DNA of 64,000 bases from G965198795 sp965198795 (GTDB taxonomy: Bacteria; Pseudomonadota; Alphaproteobacteria; Rhodospirillales; Casp-alpha2), in NCBI GenBank assembly GCA_965198795.1, contig OZ240674.1, forward strand, positions 2,976,001-3,040,000, in the 5' to 3' direction. The notes beneath the pieces are model-generated. The model saw nothing but the letters and a program-made list of their open reading frames with translations. It had not been told where the DNA came from and made no database searches. The first letter of the stretch is position 1. Every line of letters starts with the position of its first letter. Position numbers and translations under genes: made by a program. Below, one piece after another: positions 26,014 through 35,587 of the stretch.

Positions 26014-26720
26014 GGCGCCTGCGCGCCCTTGCGCAGGACAAGGCAATGCGACGCCCCCATCACGCGCGCGGCGGCGCCGTCCGGCGCGACAATTCTCTCT
26101 GGCCCGGCCGGCAACGTCACCCCGTCGATTACGGCGGACAGACTCGCGCCGGCTGCAGCCGCCAAAACACTGCCGCGATCATGCGATAATTGAGGGAACT
26201 CGCCATGGGACCGGCGTATGAAGGTGTTGGCCGCGTGAACCAGTTCGCGCACCGCCGACCAGGCGGCCCGCAAAACAATCAGGCACCCGCCCGGCGTCAA
26301 CACCCGGGCGGCTTCGCGCATGAACGGCGCCAAGGTTTCAGGTCGTTGCTGGTTCAAGAAGCCGCAATTCACGACGGCGGCCAGCGATCCGCCGGAAAGC
26401 GGCAAGTGAAACGCGTCCCCGCGCGCGGCGGGAAATCCGTTGCGCACTGAAGCCGCGCAAGCCTCGCCGTTGAAATCCAGGCCAAAGACGAACCGTCCGG
26501 GACGGGCCAGGTCCAGCAACATCAAACCGGAACCGCAGGCAAGGTCAAGAACCGGCCCGTCTGGGGCGTGCCGGTCCAGCAGCATATGAACCAGACGCTG
26601 TTCACGAAGAAAAAAACCATGGGAAACATACCCGTTCGCCCTCGCGTCCCGGTCGCCGTAACGGGCGCGGAGCGGCTCGTAGAGCCGGTCGGTTTTACGG
26701 TCCGCCGAAAACGCCGTCAT
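26010..26720 (-). CDS. Class I SAM-dependent methyltransferase
   Basis: A 236-residue methyltransferase with the SAM-binding motif I GPVLDLACGSGLMLLDLARP, motif II-like GFPAARGDAFHLPL and the later LTPGGCLIVLR. It sits in the middle of a three-gene run in which both neighbours overlap it by four bases (ATGA at 26010 and 26717). The neighbours are an LPG-synthase-like membrane protein and a FemAB-type enzyme, suggesting methylation of an envelope lipid or glycan intermediate. Substrate not predictable. Confidence 0.82.
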   Translation of the reverse strand: MTAFSADRKTDRLYEPLRARYGDRDARANGYVSHGFFLREQRLVHMLLDRHAPDGPVLDLACGSGLMLLDLARPGRFVFGLDFNGEACAASVRNGFPAARGDAFHLPLSGGSLAAVVNCGFLNQQRPETLAPFMREAARVLTPGGCLIVLRAAWSAVRELVHAANTFIRRSHGEFPQLSHDRGSVLAAAAGASLSAVIDGVTLPAGPERIVAPDGAAARVMGASHCLVLRKGAQAP

Positions 26721-27769
26721 ATGAATGTCCCCCGCGTTTCGCGCGCGCGCGGCGGCGGGTCTATGGCGCCCGTCCGCCCGAACAAGAGCGCAATCACGTT
26801 GTCCCTACCGGAACGATGACGCAAAATCAACACGCATCCCCGCAAAACGAAAATCGCGGCAATCGAGGCCAGCGACGTCAACCGGCACCAGACGGCCGTC
26901 ACCGCCGCTTGGCTCAAGGGCAAGCCATAGGCGACGAAGACCGCCGTCAACACGCCCTCGCCCGCGCCCAGGCCAGCGACCGTTTGCACCGGCAAGACCG
27001 CGCCCAGCTCGGTGGCCAGACCCGCGAACATCGAGCGGACGATGTCATAGTCCAGGCCAAGCCCCTTGAAAATTATGCAGTAGGTCAAGGCGCAGGCGCA
27101 CCATGCGGCGAGGCTCACCCCATAAAGCCAAAGCCGCCTCGCCAACCCCAAGGACCCGAACCATCGGCGGGCTGATGCGAGCATCCAGAAAAGTTTCCTC
27201 CATATCGGGGCTTTCGCACGCGCGGGGCGAACAACCGCCGCCAGAAAAATTCCAAGAACCCGGTCCAGCGAGATAACCGCGGCGGCGGCGGCGATGACCA
27301 CCGCTCCCGCCAAGCCTGACAACGCCCCGCTTTGGAAACCGCCGAAACTGATCCACGGCGCCATGACGGCGACGATGGAAGCGATCGCCGCCAGATCGAT
27401 GATGCGCAAAAGCACTAGGTTGCCGACCGCCGCGCCGATCGTGGTCCGCCCGCGCGCGGCGACAAGAAACGGATAATAGACGTCGGCGGCCCGTGCTGGC
27501 AGAAAGACCAGAAGGAAATCGTGCAAGATCGTCAAATCCAGCAGAGGCGCGAACGCCGCCGCGCTCCCGTTCGGATTTCTCGGGACCATGGTGATGTAGA
27601 GCCGATAGCTGGCCAGAACCAGCGACAGAAAATAAGTCGCCGGCGCCAAAACAAGAATTTCGAACGCGACGCTTCCCGGCAAGCGCACGCCGAACGCCCG
27701 CTGTATGACCAGCAGCCCGACGCCGACGAGCAGAACAAGCCCAATTGAAAAACCAATTTTTTTCACCAT
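26717..27769 (-). CDS. Lysylphosphatidylglycerol synthase-like membrane protein
   Basis: A 350-residue protein with about eight membrane segments. The segment LLDLTILHDFLLVFLPARAA followed by DVYYPFL, and the later GAVLPVQTVAGLGAGEGVLT, match the UPF0104/LPG_synthase_TM fold (flippase-like). It lacks the cytosolic aminoacyl transferase domain of MprF. It is first in a coupled three-gene operon and likely moves or handles a lipid-linked envelope component. Confidence 0.75.
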   Translation of the reverse strand: MVKKIGFSIGLVLLVGVGLLVIQRAFGVRLPGSVAFEILVLAPATYFLSLVLASYRLYITMVPRNPNGSAAAFAPLLDLTILHDFLLVFLPARAADVYYPFLVAARGRTTIGAAVGNLVLLRIIDLAAIASIVAVMAPWISFGGFQSGALSGLAGAVVIAAAAAVISLDRVLGIFLAAVVRPARAKAPIWRKLFWMLASARRWFGSLGLARRLWLYGVSLAAWCACALTYCIIFKGLGLDYDIVRSMFAGLATELGAVLPVQTVAGLGAGEGVLTAVFVAYGLPLSQAAVTAVWCRLTSLASIAAIFVLRGCVLILRHRSGRDNVIALLFGRTGAIDPPPRARETRGTFI

Positions 27770-28015
27770 CGGCCGGATTATGGATTTACCCGTCCCCGTT
27801 TGCGAAGGAATTTTCCGTCAGACATGTCCGTTCCGCCTCTCTCGAACGGCCGCGCGGCCCGGCGGCCGCGGACCCGGCTCTCCAGCAATCTCCGCCCGTC
27901 CCCGTTCAATTCAACCGGCGGCGTTTGCCGGCCCCTTATTGGCGTCATGATTTTCCTTTCGATGATTCGTATCGCGAGAGAACTTCATAATGGACCGAAT
28001 CGCGGTTTCGGATGA

Positions 28016-29200
28016 TTAGAGGTCCGGTTCCCCCGCTCCCCATCCGAGCCGCTTGTTCAACCACTTGAACGCCATCGGCGTGGCCGTCACCAGAAACAAC
28101 ATGCGCGCGACATGATGGATGGAGACGAACGCCACGTCGATCCCAAGCGCGATGGAGATCAACGTCATCTCGGCCAAACCGCCGGGCGCGAACGACAACC
28201 AGAGCGCGTTGAACGGCAGTCCCGTCATGTCGGACAACACCCGCGCCGCCAGAACCGCGATCCCCAGCATCAGGATGGTCACCACGCTTCCATGCGTCAT
28301 CACGCCGGCCACACGCCGCACCGGCACGCCCGCGAACCGGCACCCGATACCGGCGCCGATCACGACTTGAGCGATAGCGATAATTTCGAACGGCGGTTTC
28401 GCCGCGCTGTATCCGGTCAGATGGACAATCCCCGACAGGATGGCTGGACCCAGCAACGCCGCAGCCGGCAAGCGGATGCGGCGGAACAGCGGAACCCCGA
28501 TCACCGCGCACGCCAGGAACAACACTCCATCCTTTACGCCGAGGTCGGCGAGATAGCCGACATCAGCCAATCCACCCAGTTCATAGCCTTCGAAAAACCG
28601 GAAATAGAATGGGATAATCATCACCGTCAGCATGATGCGGATGGAATGGATCAAGGAAATCTTCCGGTCGTCGCCGCCGGCGGCCTCGCCCAACAGAACC
28701 ATTTCGCCGAAGCCGCCCGGGGACGCGGAAAAGAAGGCCGTCACGGAATCGAAGCCCGCAGCCCTTTTCAGGTAAACGGCCACCACCACGGTAATCGCAA
28801 GCAGGTAAACGGCCAACGCGATCAGACTGGGCGACCAGCGCTGAAGGTGGTCGATGGCGTCCGGCGTGAAGGCCGACCCCAGCATCAAACCCAGCACCGG
28901 CGCCGTGCCGGTCCGGAGTCTGCGCGAGCGCTCCAGCGGCGCGCCCGCCAGCGCGGCGGCCGTGGTGAACACCAAGGCCCCGATCATCCACGCCAACGGC
29001 ATCTTCAACAGGTCGAACACCCAACCGCCAAACGCGCCCAGCGCCAGCGTCGCGACGATCAGGAACAACCGGCGCTTCCGTCCGCTTTTCGCCGCCAGGC
29101 GGGCGGCTTCTTCTGCCCGTGAAATCCCGGTCCAGCGCGCCTCGCGCTGATCATCGCGCTCTTCGCCATCGAGATTTCGCGCCGGGCCGTCATCCGTCAC
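28016..29200 (-). CDS. AbrB family membrane protein
   Basis: A 394-residue protein with ten or so hydrophobic segments in two homologous halves. The paired motifs FFSASPGGFGEMVLLGEAAG and LSFAPGGLAEMTLISIALG are the duplicated AbrB repeats ('P-G-G-x-x-E-M'). E. coli AbrB was tied to regulation of aidB, and relatives are thought to be permeases. A cytoplasmic tail of about 45 charged residues precedes the first segment. Its ATG overlaps the stop of nadK (29197-29200). Confidence 0.88.
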   Translation of the reverse strand: MTDDGPARNLDGEERDDQREARWTGISRAEEAARLAAKSGRKRRLFLIVATLALGAFGGWVFDLLKMPLAWMIGALVFTTAAALAGAPLERSRRLRTGTAPVLGLMLGSAFTPDAIDHLQRWSPSLIALAVYLLAITVVVAVYLKRAAGFDSVTAFFSASPGGFGEMVLLGEAAGGDDRKISLIHSIRIMLTVMIIPFYFRFFEGYELGGLADVGYLADLGVKDGVLFLACAVIGVPLFRRIRLPAAALLGPAILSGIVHLTGYSAAKPPFEIIAIAQVVIGAGIGCRFAGVPVRRVAGVMTHGSVVTILMLGIAVLAARVLSDMTGLPFNALWLSFAPGGLAEMTLISIALGIDVAFVSIHHVARMLFLVTATPMAFKWLNKRLGWGAGEPDL

Positions 29201-29964
29201 GGCTGGAACTGCTCTTTCAGCACGCGCTCTTCCATGCTGTGTTCCGGATCGATCAGGATCGTCACGCTGATGTTTCGATCCTCACAGACGTCAATCCGCG
29301 CCGCATCGCGTACTTCCGTGAAGTCAGCGGTCGCGCTGACCGAACGCGTCTCCGGCATCTGAATATCGATCCGCACGCGCGCGCCGCTTGGCAGCAAGGC
29401 CCCCCGCCACCGGCGCGGGCGGAACGGACTGATCGGCGTCAAGGCCAACAAGTCCGCCCCCAACGGGATGATGGCGCCATGCGCCGAGAGATTATAGGCT
29501 GTGCTGCCCGCTGGCGTCGCCACCAACACCCCATCGCAGATCATCTCTTCCATGCGTTCGACGCCGTCGATGAATATCTTCAACTTCGCCGCATACCGGG
29601 TTTGGCGCAGCAAAGAGACTTCATTGACGGCGAGCCCTTCTATTTCATTCCCGTGAATGTCCTGGGCGCGCATACGCAGCGGGTGCATGGTGACGGCTTC
29701 CGCGCGGCTTAGGCGTTCCTCCAGGCCGTCGATCCGGAATTCATTCATCAGGAAACCGACGGAGCCCCGGTTCATCCCGTAAACGGGGGCGCCCCGTTCC
29801 AGCGCCGCGTGAAGGCTCTCCAGCATGAACCCGTCGCCGCCCAGGGCGACCACCAAATCCGCATCCTCCGCCGGCGTATGGCCATAGCGGTGACGCATGG
29901 CGCTCAACGCTTCTCTCGCTTGAGCGTGCCGCGCCGCTTCAAAGGCGATCTTTTCGAATTGCAT
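29197..29964 (-). CDS. nadK: NAD kinase
   Basis: A 255-residue NAD kinase that makes NADP from NAD and ATP. The GGDG motif lies in DLVVALGGDGFMLESLH, the second conserved region in VNEVSLLRQTRYAAKLKIFI, and the Gly-rich segment in DGVLVATPAGSTAYNLSAHG. Length is normal for the short alphaproteobacterial form. The stop overlaps the start of the AbrB-type gene, so both are in one operon. Confidence 0.95.
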   Translation of the reverse strand: MQFEKIAFEAARHAQAREALSAMRHRYGHTPAEDADLVVALGGDGFMLESLHAALERGAPVYGMNRGSVGFLMNEFRIDGLEERLSRAEAVTMHPLRMRAQDIHGNEIEGLAVNEVSLLRQTRYAAKLKIFIDGVERMEEMICDGVLVATPAGSTAYNLSAHGAIIPLGADLLALTPISPFRPRRWRGALLPSGARVRIDIQMPETRSVSATADFTEVRDAARIDVCEDRNISVTILIDPEHSMEERVLKEQFQP

Positions 29965-30164
29965 TGGCGCGGCGGGCTCGCTCTTGGGAAGATTGGATTA
30001 GACAATGGGATACCAGAAACTTGGAAATCAAGACTTTAAATTCCAGCAATAACTGCCTAGTTGCGGGGTGATCGCGGAAATACGTACTGGACGGCATGGA
30101 GACGCGGCATCCCGTTCAGGCGGCCGTTCGCGGTCCCGGCCCTCCATTTCCACGGACTGTGTTC

Positions 30165-30629
30165 ATGAGCGAAATCATCTACGACGACCTGCGGCAACTG
30201 GGCGGCGGCGCGGCCTTGCCCGGCTCTCCGGACCAGGCTGAAATCGAAACCGTCGCCAATCCGCACCCGGACGCGGTTTACCTCGTCCGGTTCGCAGCCC
30301 CCGAGTTCACGAGCCTCTGTCCCGTCACCGGCCAGCCGGATTTCGCCCATCTGGTGATCGATTATGTGCCCGGCGCCAAACTGGTCGAGAGCAAATCCCT
30401 GAAACTGTTCCTGGGCGGTTTCCGAAATCATGCGGGTTTTCACGAGGCCTGCACCGTCGCCATCGCGAAACGCCTGGTGGCCGAGATGGCGCCCGTCTGG
30501 CTGCGCATCGGAGGTTACTGGTATCCAAGGGGCGGTATTCCGATCGACGTGTTCTATCAGACAGGCGCGCCGCCCGATGGCCTTTGGCTGCCCGATCAGG
30601 GGGTCGCTCCCTATCGTGGGAGAGGGTGA
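30165..30629 (+). CDS. queF: NADPH-dependent 7-cyano-7-deazaguanine reductase QueF
   Basis: A 154-residue unimodular QueF when started at ATG 30165 (MSEIIYDDLRQLGGGAALPG). It reduces preQ0 to preQ1 in queuosine synthesis. The catalytic Cys and Asp lie in FTSLCPVTGQPDFAHLVIDY, and the QueF motif ESKSLKLFLGGFRNH is seen. Another queuosine gene, queG, lies 1.7 kb downstream with a broken methyltransferase gene between them. An upstream ATG at 30096 is less likely. Confidence 0.94.
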   Translation: MSEIIYDDLRQLGGGAALPGSPDQAEIETVANPHPDAVYLVRFAAPEFTSLCPVTGQPDFAHLVIDYVPGAKLVESKSLKLFLGGFRNHAGFHEACTVAIAKRLVAEMAPVWLRIGGYWYPRGGIPIDVFYQTGAPPDGLWLPDQGVAPYRGRG

Positions 30630-30640
30630 CGGCGGACCAT

Positions 30641-30672
30641 GCCAGTTTCTGGGCCAGTTTCTGGGCCAGTTT
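30641..30672. repeat. 12-bp tandem repeat, 2.7 copies
   Basis: The unit GCCAGTTTCTGG is repeated end to end between queF and the broken methyltransferase gene. A second, 17-bp perfect tandem duplication (containing TACAAAGACCTGATT) follows at 30790-30823. Confidence 0.85.
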
Positions 30673-30789
30673 GAGGAATTATATATTCAACGGAACATGA
30701 TACGCTCAACCCGGCGGCAGGAGAGGTTCTGGAAGCGCAAGGACAATCGTTCCGCAAGGGTCCGACGCTCCTTGATCTTACACGGCCGA

Positions 30790-30823
30790 TATACAAAGAC
30801 CTGATTTATACAAAGACCTGATT
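30790..30823. repeat. 17-bp perfect tandem duplication
   Basis: The unit TATACAAAGACCTGATT occurs at 30790-30806 and 30807-30823, just upstream of the broken methyltransferase gene. It adds to several other short perfect tandem duplications in the window. Confidence 0.85.
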
Positions 30824-30855
30824 GCCAAAAACGGGTTACGTTCTGGAGCATGGGC

Positions 30856-32131
30856 ATGAGCGCGAATTTCGCATCCGGCACGGTTTGGACGGGGTGACAA
30901 CCTGCCTGTCATGCGCGGTATGAACTCCGAATGTGTGGACCTTATCTATCTCGACCCGCCATTCAATTCCAATCGCACATACGAAGCCCCGATAGGTTCC
31001 AAGGCGGCGGGCGCGGCGTTCAAGGACGCTTGGACCCTTGATGACGTGGACGTGCATGAACACGGTGAATTGGCGGATAGGAACCCCGCCGCCTACGCCG
31101 TAATCGAATCGGCCCGCCGAGCGCACGGTAAGTCGATGCAATCCTATCTGATCTTCATGGCCGTGCGGCTGATGGAGATGCACAGAGTTCTTAAGCCAAG
31201 CGGTTCAATCTACCTGCACTGCGATCCGACAGCCAGCCATTACCTGAAGATCATTTTGGATGGAGTCTTTGGGGCGAAGAATTTTCGGAACGAAGTGGTG
31301 TGGGATTATTCGTTCCGGCTGATGGATCTAAAGAGATTCTATAATAGAAAACACGACATTATATTGTTCTACGCCAAGTCCAAAGAAAATTATTTCGACA
31401 TGCCAAAGATGGAATGGACAAAAGAAGCACTCGTTGAGAGTAGAAAGCAGAAAATCCACATTGACGCCGATGGCGTGGAGTGGATATGGATGCCTGGGGG
31501 AAGGGGAAACTCAAAGAATAAACTCCGCCGTATTGACGAAATCATTGCCGACGGGAAGGCTGTTTCAGATGTGTGGCAAATCCCCATAATCTCGTCATCC
31601 TCCAAGAAGCGCCTAGGCTATCCCACGCAGAAGCCTCTTGTCCTTTTGGAGCGGATCATCAAGGCGTCGTCCAGTTCCGGTGATCTGGTGTTCGATCCGT
31701 TTTGCGGCTGTGCGACCACGCTGGTCGCGGCGGACCGCTTACAGCGGTAATGGATCGGCGTCGATCTGTCGGAACTGGCCGTAAAACTGGTCAATGACCG
31801 GATCGTCGATGAGAGGGGCCTATGGGGCGGTGTGAACGCCCTGACGGACCCGCCCAAGCGCACGGACCTGGGCGACCTGCCGAACTACCGCACCCACCGT
31901 CACCGGCTTTATGGCGAACAGGAAGGTGTCTGCGCGGGTTGCGACACGCACTTCCCGTTTCGGGTCATGGAGGTTGATCACATTCTTCCTCGTTCCAAAG
32001 GCGGAACGGATCACCCCGATAATCTGCAATTGTTGTGTTCAGGCTACAACCGAAGCAAGGGAGGACGCACCATGGCCGAATGGAACGCCGCGAGAACTCG
32101 GGGGTTCCAATCAGAAAATTCGAGTTCTTAG
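30856..32131 (+). pseudogene. DNA methyltransferase fused to HNH nuclease domain, two lesions
   Basis: From ATG 30856 (GGAG upstream) the frame reads MSANFASGTVW and then meets TGA. Dropping one G from the GGGG run at 30891-30894 restores GDNLPVMRGM and the rest of the gene, which has LIYLDPPFNSNRTYE (DPPF motif IV of N4/N6-amino methyltransferases), YPTQKPLVLLERII and FDPFCGCATTLVAA (motif I). A TAA at 31748-31750 (ADRLQR-stop-WIGVDLSELA) breaks it again. The frame then stays open to TAG 32129-32131 and encodes an HNH domain, CAGCDTHFPFRVMEVDHILP followed by DNLQLLC. Methylase and nuclease in one chain suggests a restriction-modification enzyme. Two single-base changes would repair it. Confidence 0.72.
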
Positions 32132-32293
32132 ACAAAACTCAGGACGACCCTTGGGGCGTTTTTTCGAAAATCACGCCGCAACCATTTTCCTTTTGTCCGC
32201 CATGCTCATGTCCCGCTAACCTGCGGCCCTCCGGTTTGGCGGAGGCCGTGGCGCGAGTCACGGCGTTGGCGCGAACATGGGAACATACAGGAC

Positions 32294-33355
32294 ATGACGC
32301 CCGGTGACCTGAAAGACCGCGTTCGCGCGGCGGCGTTGGAGCATGGTTTCGATGTTTGCCGCTTCACGAGCGCCCGGCCGGACCCGGCGGACAAGGTGGG
32401 GCTGCACGCTTTTCTCGCGGCTGGAGCGGGCGGCGGCATGACCTGGTTGAACGATCCGGGCGGCCGCCGCGGCGACCCATCCCGTCTCTTGCCCGGCGCG
32501 AAGTCCGTCATCGTCCTGGGCGTCAACTATGCCCCGGACGGCGACCCGCTGAAATCTCTCGCCCAACGGTCCATGGCCACGATCAGCGTCTATGCGCGGG
32601 GCCGGGACTATCACGACGTGATCAAAAAGCGCCTGAAGACCATGGCCCGGGCCGTCAACCAACTATCGGGAGAGACCGATACGCGGGTCTACGTGGACAC
32701 CGGCCCGGTCATGGAAAAGCCCTTGGCGGCCCGGGCGGGACTGGGCTGGCAGGGCAAGCACACGAATCTGGTCAGCCGGCGCTTCGGATCCTGGTTATTC
32801 TTGAGTGAAATCGTCACGACCCTCGACTTGCCGCCCGACCCGCCGGAAGCGGATCACTGCGGATCGTGCAATGCGTGCCGCGAGGCATGTCCGACGGACG
32901 CGCTGGACGGCGCGGCGTATCAGATACGGGCGGACCGCTGCGTCAGCTATCTCACGATCGAGCATAAGGGCGACATCGGCGAGGATTTAATGGCGCTGAT
33001 GGGAAACCGCGTATACGGCTGCGACGATTGCCTGGGCGTCTGCCCGTGGAACAAATTCGCGCGGCCGTCTCAAGAACCCGCGTTCAAGGCGCCGGCGGAC
33101 CGGCGGAATTTGTCCTTGACGAAGCTGGCCCGCCTTGATGACGCCGCTTTTCGCGCCTTATTCTCCAAGAGTCCCGTGAAGCGAACGGGCCGGGACCGAA
33201 TGCTGCGCAATGTCGCGGCCGCCATCGGAAATTCCGGCGACGCCTCGTTACTGGAGACGGCGAGGAAACTGGCGCGCGACGCGTCGCCGATGGTGGCCAG
33301 GGCGGGCGCCTGGGCGGCGCGGCGGTTGACGGAGAAGGAGGCCGACCGGTCATGA
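32294..33355 (+). CDS. queG: Epoxyqueuosine reductase QueG
   Basis: A 353-residue cobalamin- and [4Fe-4S]-dependent enzyme that completes queuosine in tRNA. Two ferredoxin-type cysteine sets are seen in DHCGSCNACREACPTDAL and YGCDDCLGVCPWNKF. The segment YVDTGPVMEKPLAARAGLGW precedes them. C-terminal residues form a HEAT-like tail. It depends on B12, as does the ribonucleotide reductase at 48108. The next gene overlaps its stop by four bases. Confidence 0.95.
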   Translation: MTPGDLKDRVRAAALEHGFDVCRFTSARPDPADKVGLHAFLAAGAGGGMTWLNDPGGRRGDPSRLLPGAKSVIVLGVNYAPDGDPLKSLAQRSMATISVYARGRDYHDVIKKRLKTMARAVNQLSGETDTRVYVDTGPVMEKPLAARAGLGWQGKHTNLVSRRFGSWLFLSEIVTTLDLPPDPPEADHCGSCNACREACPTDALDGAAYQIRADRCVSYLTIEHKGDIGEDLMALMGNRVYGCDDCLGVCPWNKFARPSQEPAFKAPADRRNLSLTKLARLDDAAFRALFSKSPVKRTGRDRMLRNVAAAIGNSGDASLLETARKLARDASPMVARAGAWAARRLTEKEADRS

Positions 33356-34158
33356 CCACGACATCGACGGCGTTGCTGACGATTGCTCTATGGGCCGCAA
33401 GCGGCCTCGCGGCGGCTCAATCCACCGCCGACCGGCAACCAAACGAAAGCTTCAAGGATTGCCCCGAGTGTCCGGAAATGGTCACGCTCCCAGCCGGCGC
33501 TTTCGTTATGGGAGGGCGCGAGACCAAACGCGAACAGCCGCCCCGGCTGGTGCGAATCCTCGCCCCCATCGCCATGGGCAAGTTCGAAGTGACCTTCGAT
33601 GAATGGAAAGCCTGTTTCAACGCCGGCGCCTGTGCCGAGATTCCAGGCGATCACGGCTGGGGACGGGGCGCCCGGCCAGTGGTCAATATCAACTTCCACA
33701 TGGCCAGCGGCTATGTGCGATGGCTGTCTCGAAAGACTGGCCGCCGCTATCGCCTTCCCACCGAAGCGGAATGGGAATACGCCGCGCGGGCCGGCTCCAC
33801 GACACGCTTTTGGTTTGGCGACAAGGCGGGCGTGGGCCGGCTGAATTGCCGCGATTGCGGCACCAAATGGTCGAAGAAGAAAACCGCGCCCGTCGGCAGC
33901 TTCCGGGCCAACCCTTTCGGCCTTCATGACATGCACGGTAATGCTTACGAATGGGTCGAGGACTGTTGGGTGGACAATTACCGGGGCGCCCCCAAAGACG
34001 GCTCCGCCCGCTTGGATGGCGATTGCTCCCAGCGGGTTATTCGCGGCGGGTCCTGGTATTATTTCCAGCGCCAAAGCCGTTCCGCGTCGCGCGCGAAAAA
34101 TCCCGTCAACGTCAAGAGTTACTGGCTGAGTTTCCGGGTGGTTAGGGACATGCCGTGA
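33352..34158 (+). CDS. Formylglycine-generating-enzyme-like (SUMF1) secreted protein
   Basis: A 268-residue protein with a signal peptide (MTTTSTALLTIALWAASGLA, cut near AAAQS). The body has the SUMF1/FGE fold signs: MVTLPAGAFVMGG, the PVVNINFHMASGYVRWLSRK segment, YRLPTEAEWEYAARAGSTTR, and FGLHDMHGNAYEWVEDCW with VIRGGSWYY. In true FGEs two C-terminal cysteines bind copper; here Cys positions differ, so it may be a non-catalytic relative or an activator of another enzyme. It overlaps queG by four bases. Confidence 0.85.
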   Translation: MTTTSTALLTIALWAASGLAAAQSTADRQPNESFKDCPECPEMVTLPAGAFVMGGRETKREQPPRLVRILAPIAMGKFEVTFDEWKACFNAGACAEIPGDHGWGRGARPVVNINFHMASGYVRWLSRKTGRRYRLPTEAEWEYAARAGSTTRFWFGDKAGVGRLNCRDCGTKWSKKKTAPVGSFRANPFGLHDMHGNAYEWVEDCWVDNYRGAPKDGSARLDGDCSQRVIRGGSWYYFQRQSRSASRAKNPVNVKSYWLSFRVVRDMP

Positions 34159-34418
34159 CTGAGAAGATTTCAAGGATCACGATCATTCAGGCAAAACAAA
34201 GAGAGCTATATGCGTGGCTTTGCAAGTCTTTACAATAAATGGAACCAGCACGCATGCGGCGTCTATTCCGGCGGCGGCCCGTGTCCGTGCGCATGTGTTT
34301 CCGTGCCCGCGAAATTCAGTGCGCGTTTAGATAGATGCGGGACGCTTTTCCGGGTTAAATGTGGGGTCCCGTTTTGTCATTCACGCGCTCTCACTTTGTC
34401 ATTCTCACGCCTTACTCC

Positions 34419-34534
34419 GTCACCCCCGCGAAGGCGGGGGCCAGCGCGGGGGTTCGCGCGCCAGTTTATCATGAGTGACGGCCAATCACCGAGTGACGAA
34501 GGCTGGTCTGGATTCCCGCCTGCGCGGGAGTGAC
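34419..34534. repeat. Dispersed CCCGCGAAGGCGGG palindrome pair (copy 2)
   Basis: GTCACCCCCGCGAAGGCGGG at 34419 and the opposite arm ATTCCCGCCTGCGCGGGAGT near 34512 bracket about 70 bp. The pair lies in the 660-bp gap between the FGE-like gene and phaR (34159-34818), which otherwise holds further GTCATTC-type fragments and nothing recognisable. Confidence 0.7.
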
Positions 34535-34818
34535 GGAGCGCGCGCGGGAATGACGTCTTGGCGGCGGGCAAGACGCGGAGCCCTATACGCCCGTATAGTT
34601 AGGTATATAAGCCAGAAACAGAAGCCCAGCCGGTCATGCCGGTGGGACGCCTTCATTTATCCCGGAGGGTCCGCGATCAACCTCTCCGCCGCGAGAGCCC
34701 GCGCCATTTGGCTCGGCGTTTCTTGACGCCGCGCGTCCGTTGATCGAACGCTCCGATTGAATGAGGAAAAAGACGTTCTCCCCGATATGGCGGCCAAGGT
34801 TCGCCCCAAAACCGCGCG

Positions 34819-35439
34819 TCACTTCTCCCTGGACTTGCTTAATGCGTCCAACTGCGCCTGCATCGCTTCCAGACGAGCCCGCATATCGTCAATTCCCTCA
34901 GCTTCCCGGGCCGCCGCCGCTTGGGGACCCGGAACGCCCGACGCCTTCGCCGCTTCCTCGGGATAAAACGGCGCAAACATCTTCACGGCGTTCTCGAACA
35001 TGGTCATGTTCTGTTTATTGAGTTCTTCAAACTGACCGAATGGATTAAACCCGTGCAGCGCCTGTTCCACGGCGGCGCGCATCTGCTCCTGATTATGGGC
35101 GAACGCCTGCATGGAATGCTCAAGATAATTCGGAACCACGGCTTGAAGGCTATCTCCATAGAAGCTGATGAGATGGCGCAGAAAGCTGATGGGCAGCAAG
35201 TTAACGCCTTTCGCTTCTTCCTCGACAATGATGTGGGTAAGCACGGAACGCGTGATGTCGTCGCCGCTTTTGGCGTCATAAACGACGAATTCCGCGCCGT
35301 CCTTCACCATCTGCGCCAGATGATCCAACGTCACGTAGGAACTGGTGGCCGTATTATAGAGACGCCGGTTCGCATACTTCTTGATGATGATTGGTTCATC
35401 ATCCGCCGCATCGGCTTTTTTCTGCTCCGCGTCCGCCAT
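34819..35439 (-). CDS. phaR: Polyhydroxyalkanoate synthesis repressor PhaR
   Basis: A 206-residue DNA- and PHB-binding repressor. The N-terminal domain has IIKKYANRRLYNTATSSYVT and then LDHLAQMVKDGAEFVVYDAK followed by GDDITRSVL, the PhaR DNA-binding signature. The C-terminus is a coiled coil (RARLEAMQAQLDALSKSRE). PhaR binds PHB granules and frees its promoters when polymer forms. It is divergent from the PhaE-like and phaC genes, which it likely controls. Confidence 0.95.
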   Translation of the reverse strand: MADAEQKKADAADDEPIIIKKYANRRLYNTATSSYVTLDHLAQMVKDGAEFVVYDAKSGDDITRSVLTHIIVEEEAKGVNLLPISFLRHLISFYGDSLQAVVPNYLEHSMQAFAHNQEQMRAAVEQALHGFNPFGQFEELNKQNMTMFENAVKMFAPFYPEEAAKASGVPGPQAAAAREAEGIDDMRARLEAMQAQLDALSKSREK

Positions 35440-35587
35440 GCTTATACCTCCGTTATTAGGGGATTAGTTGTTGGAATTCCTGTTTTCCCCTTTATCTTGT
35501 GTGGTTAACCTACCGCGTCCCTTTTTGCGCCGCAACGCATTGTTCACGCGCGCGCGGCGCGGGACCGGCGGTAACGAGAGGTCACCA

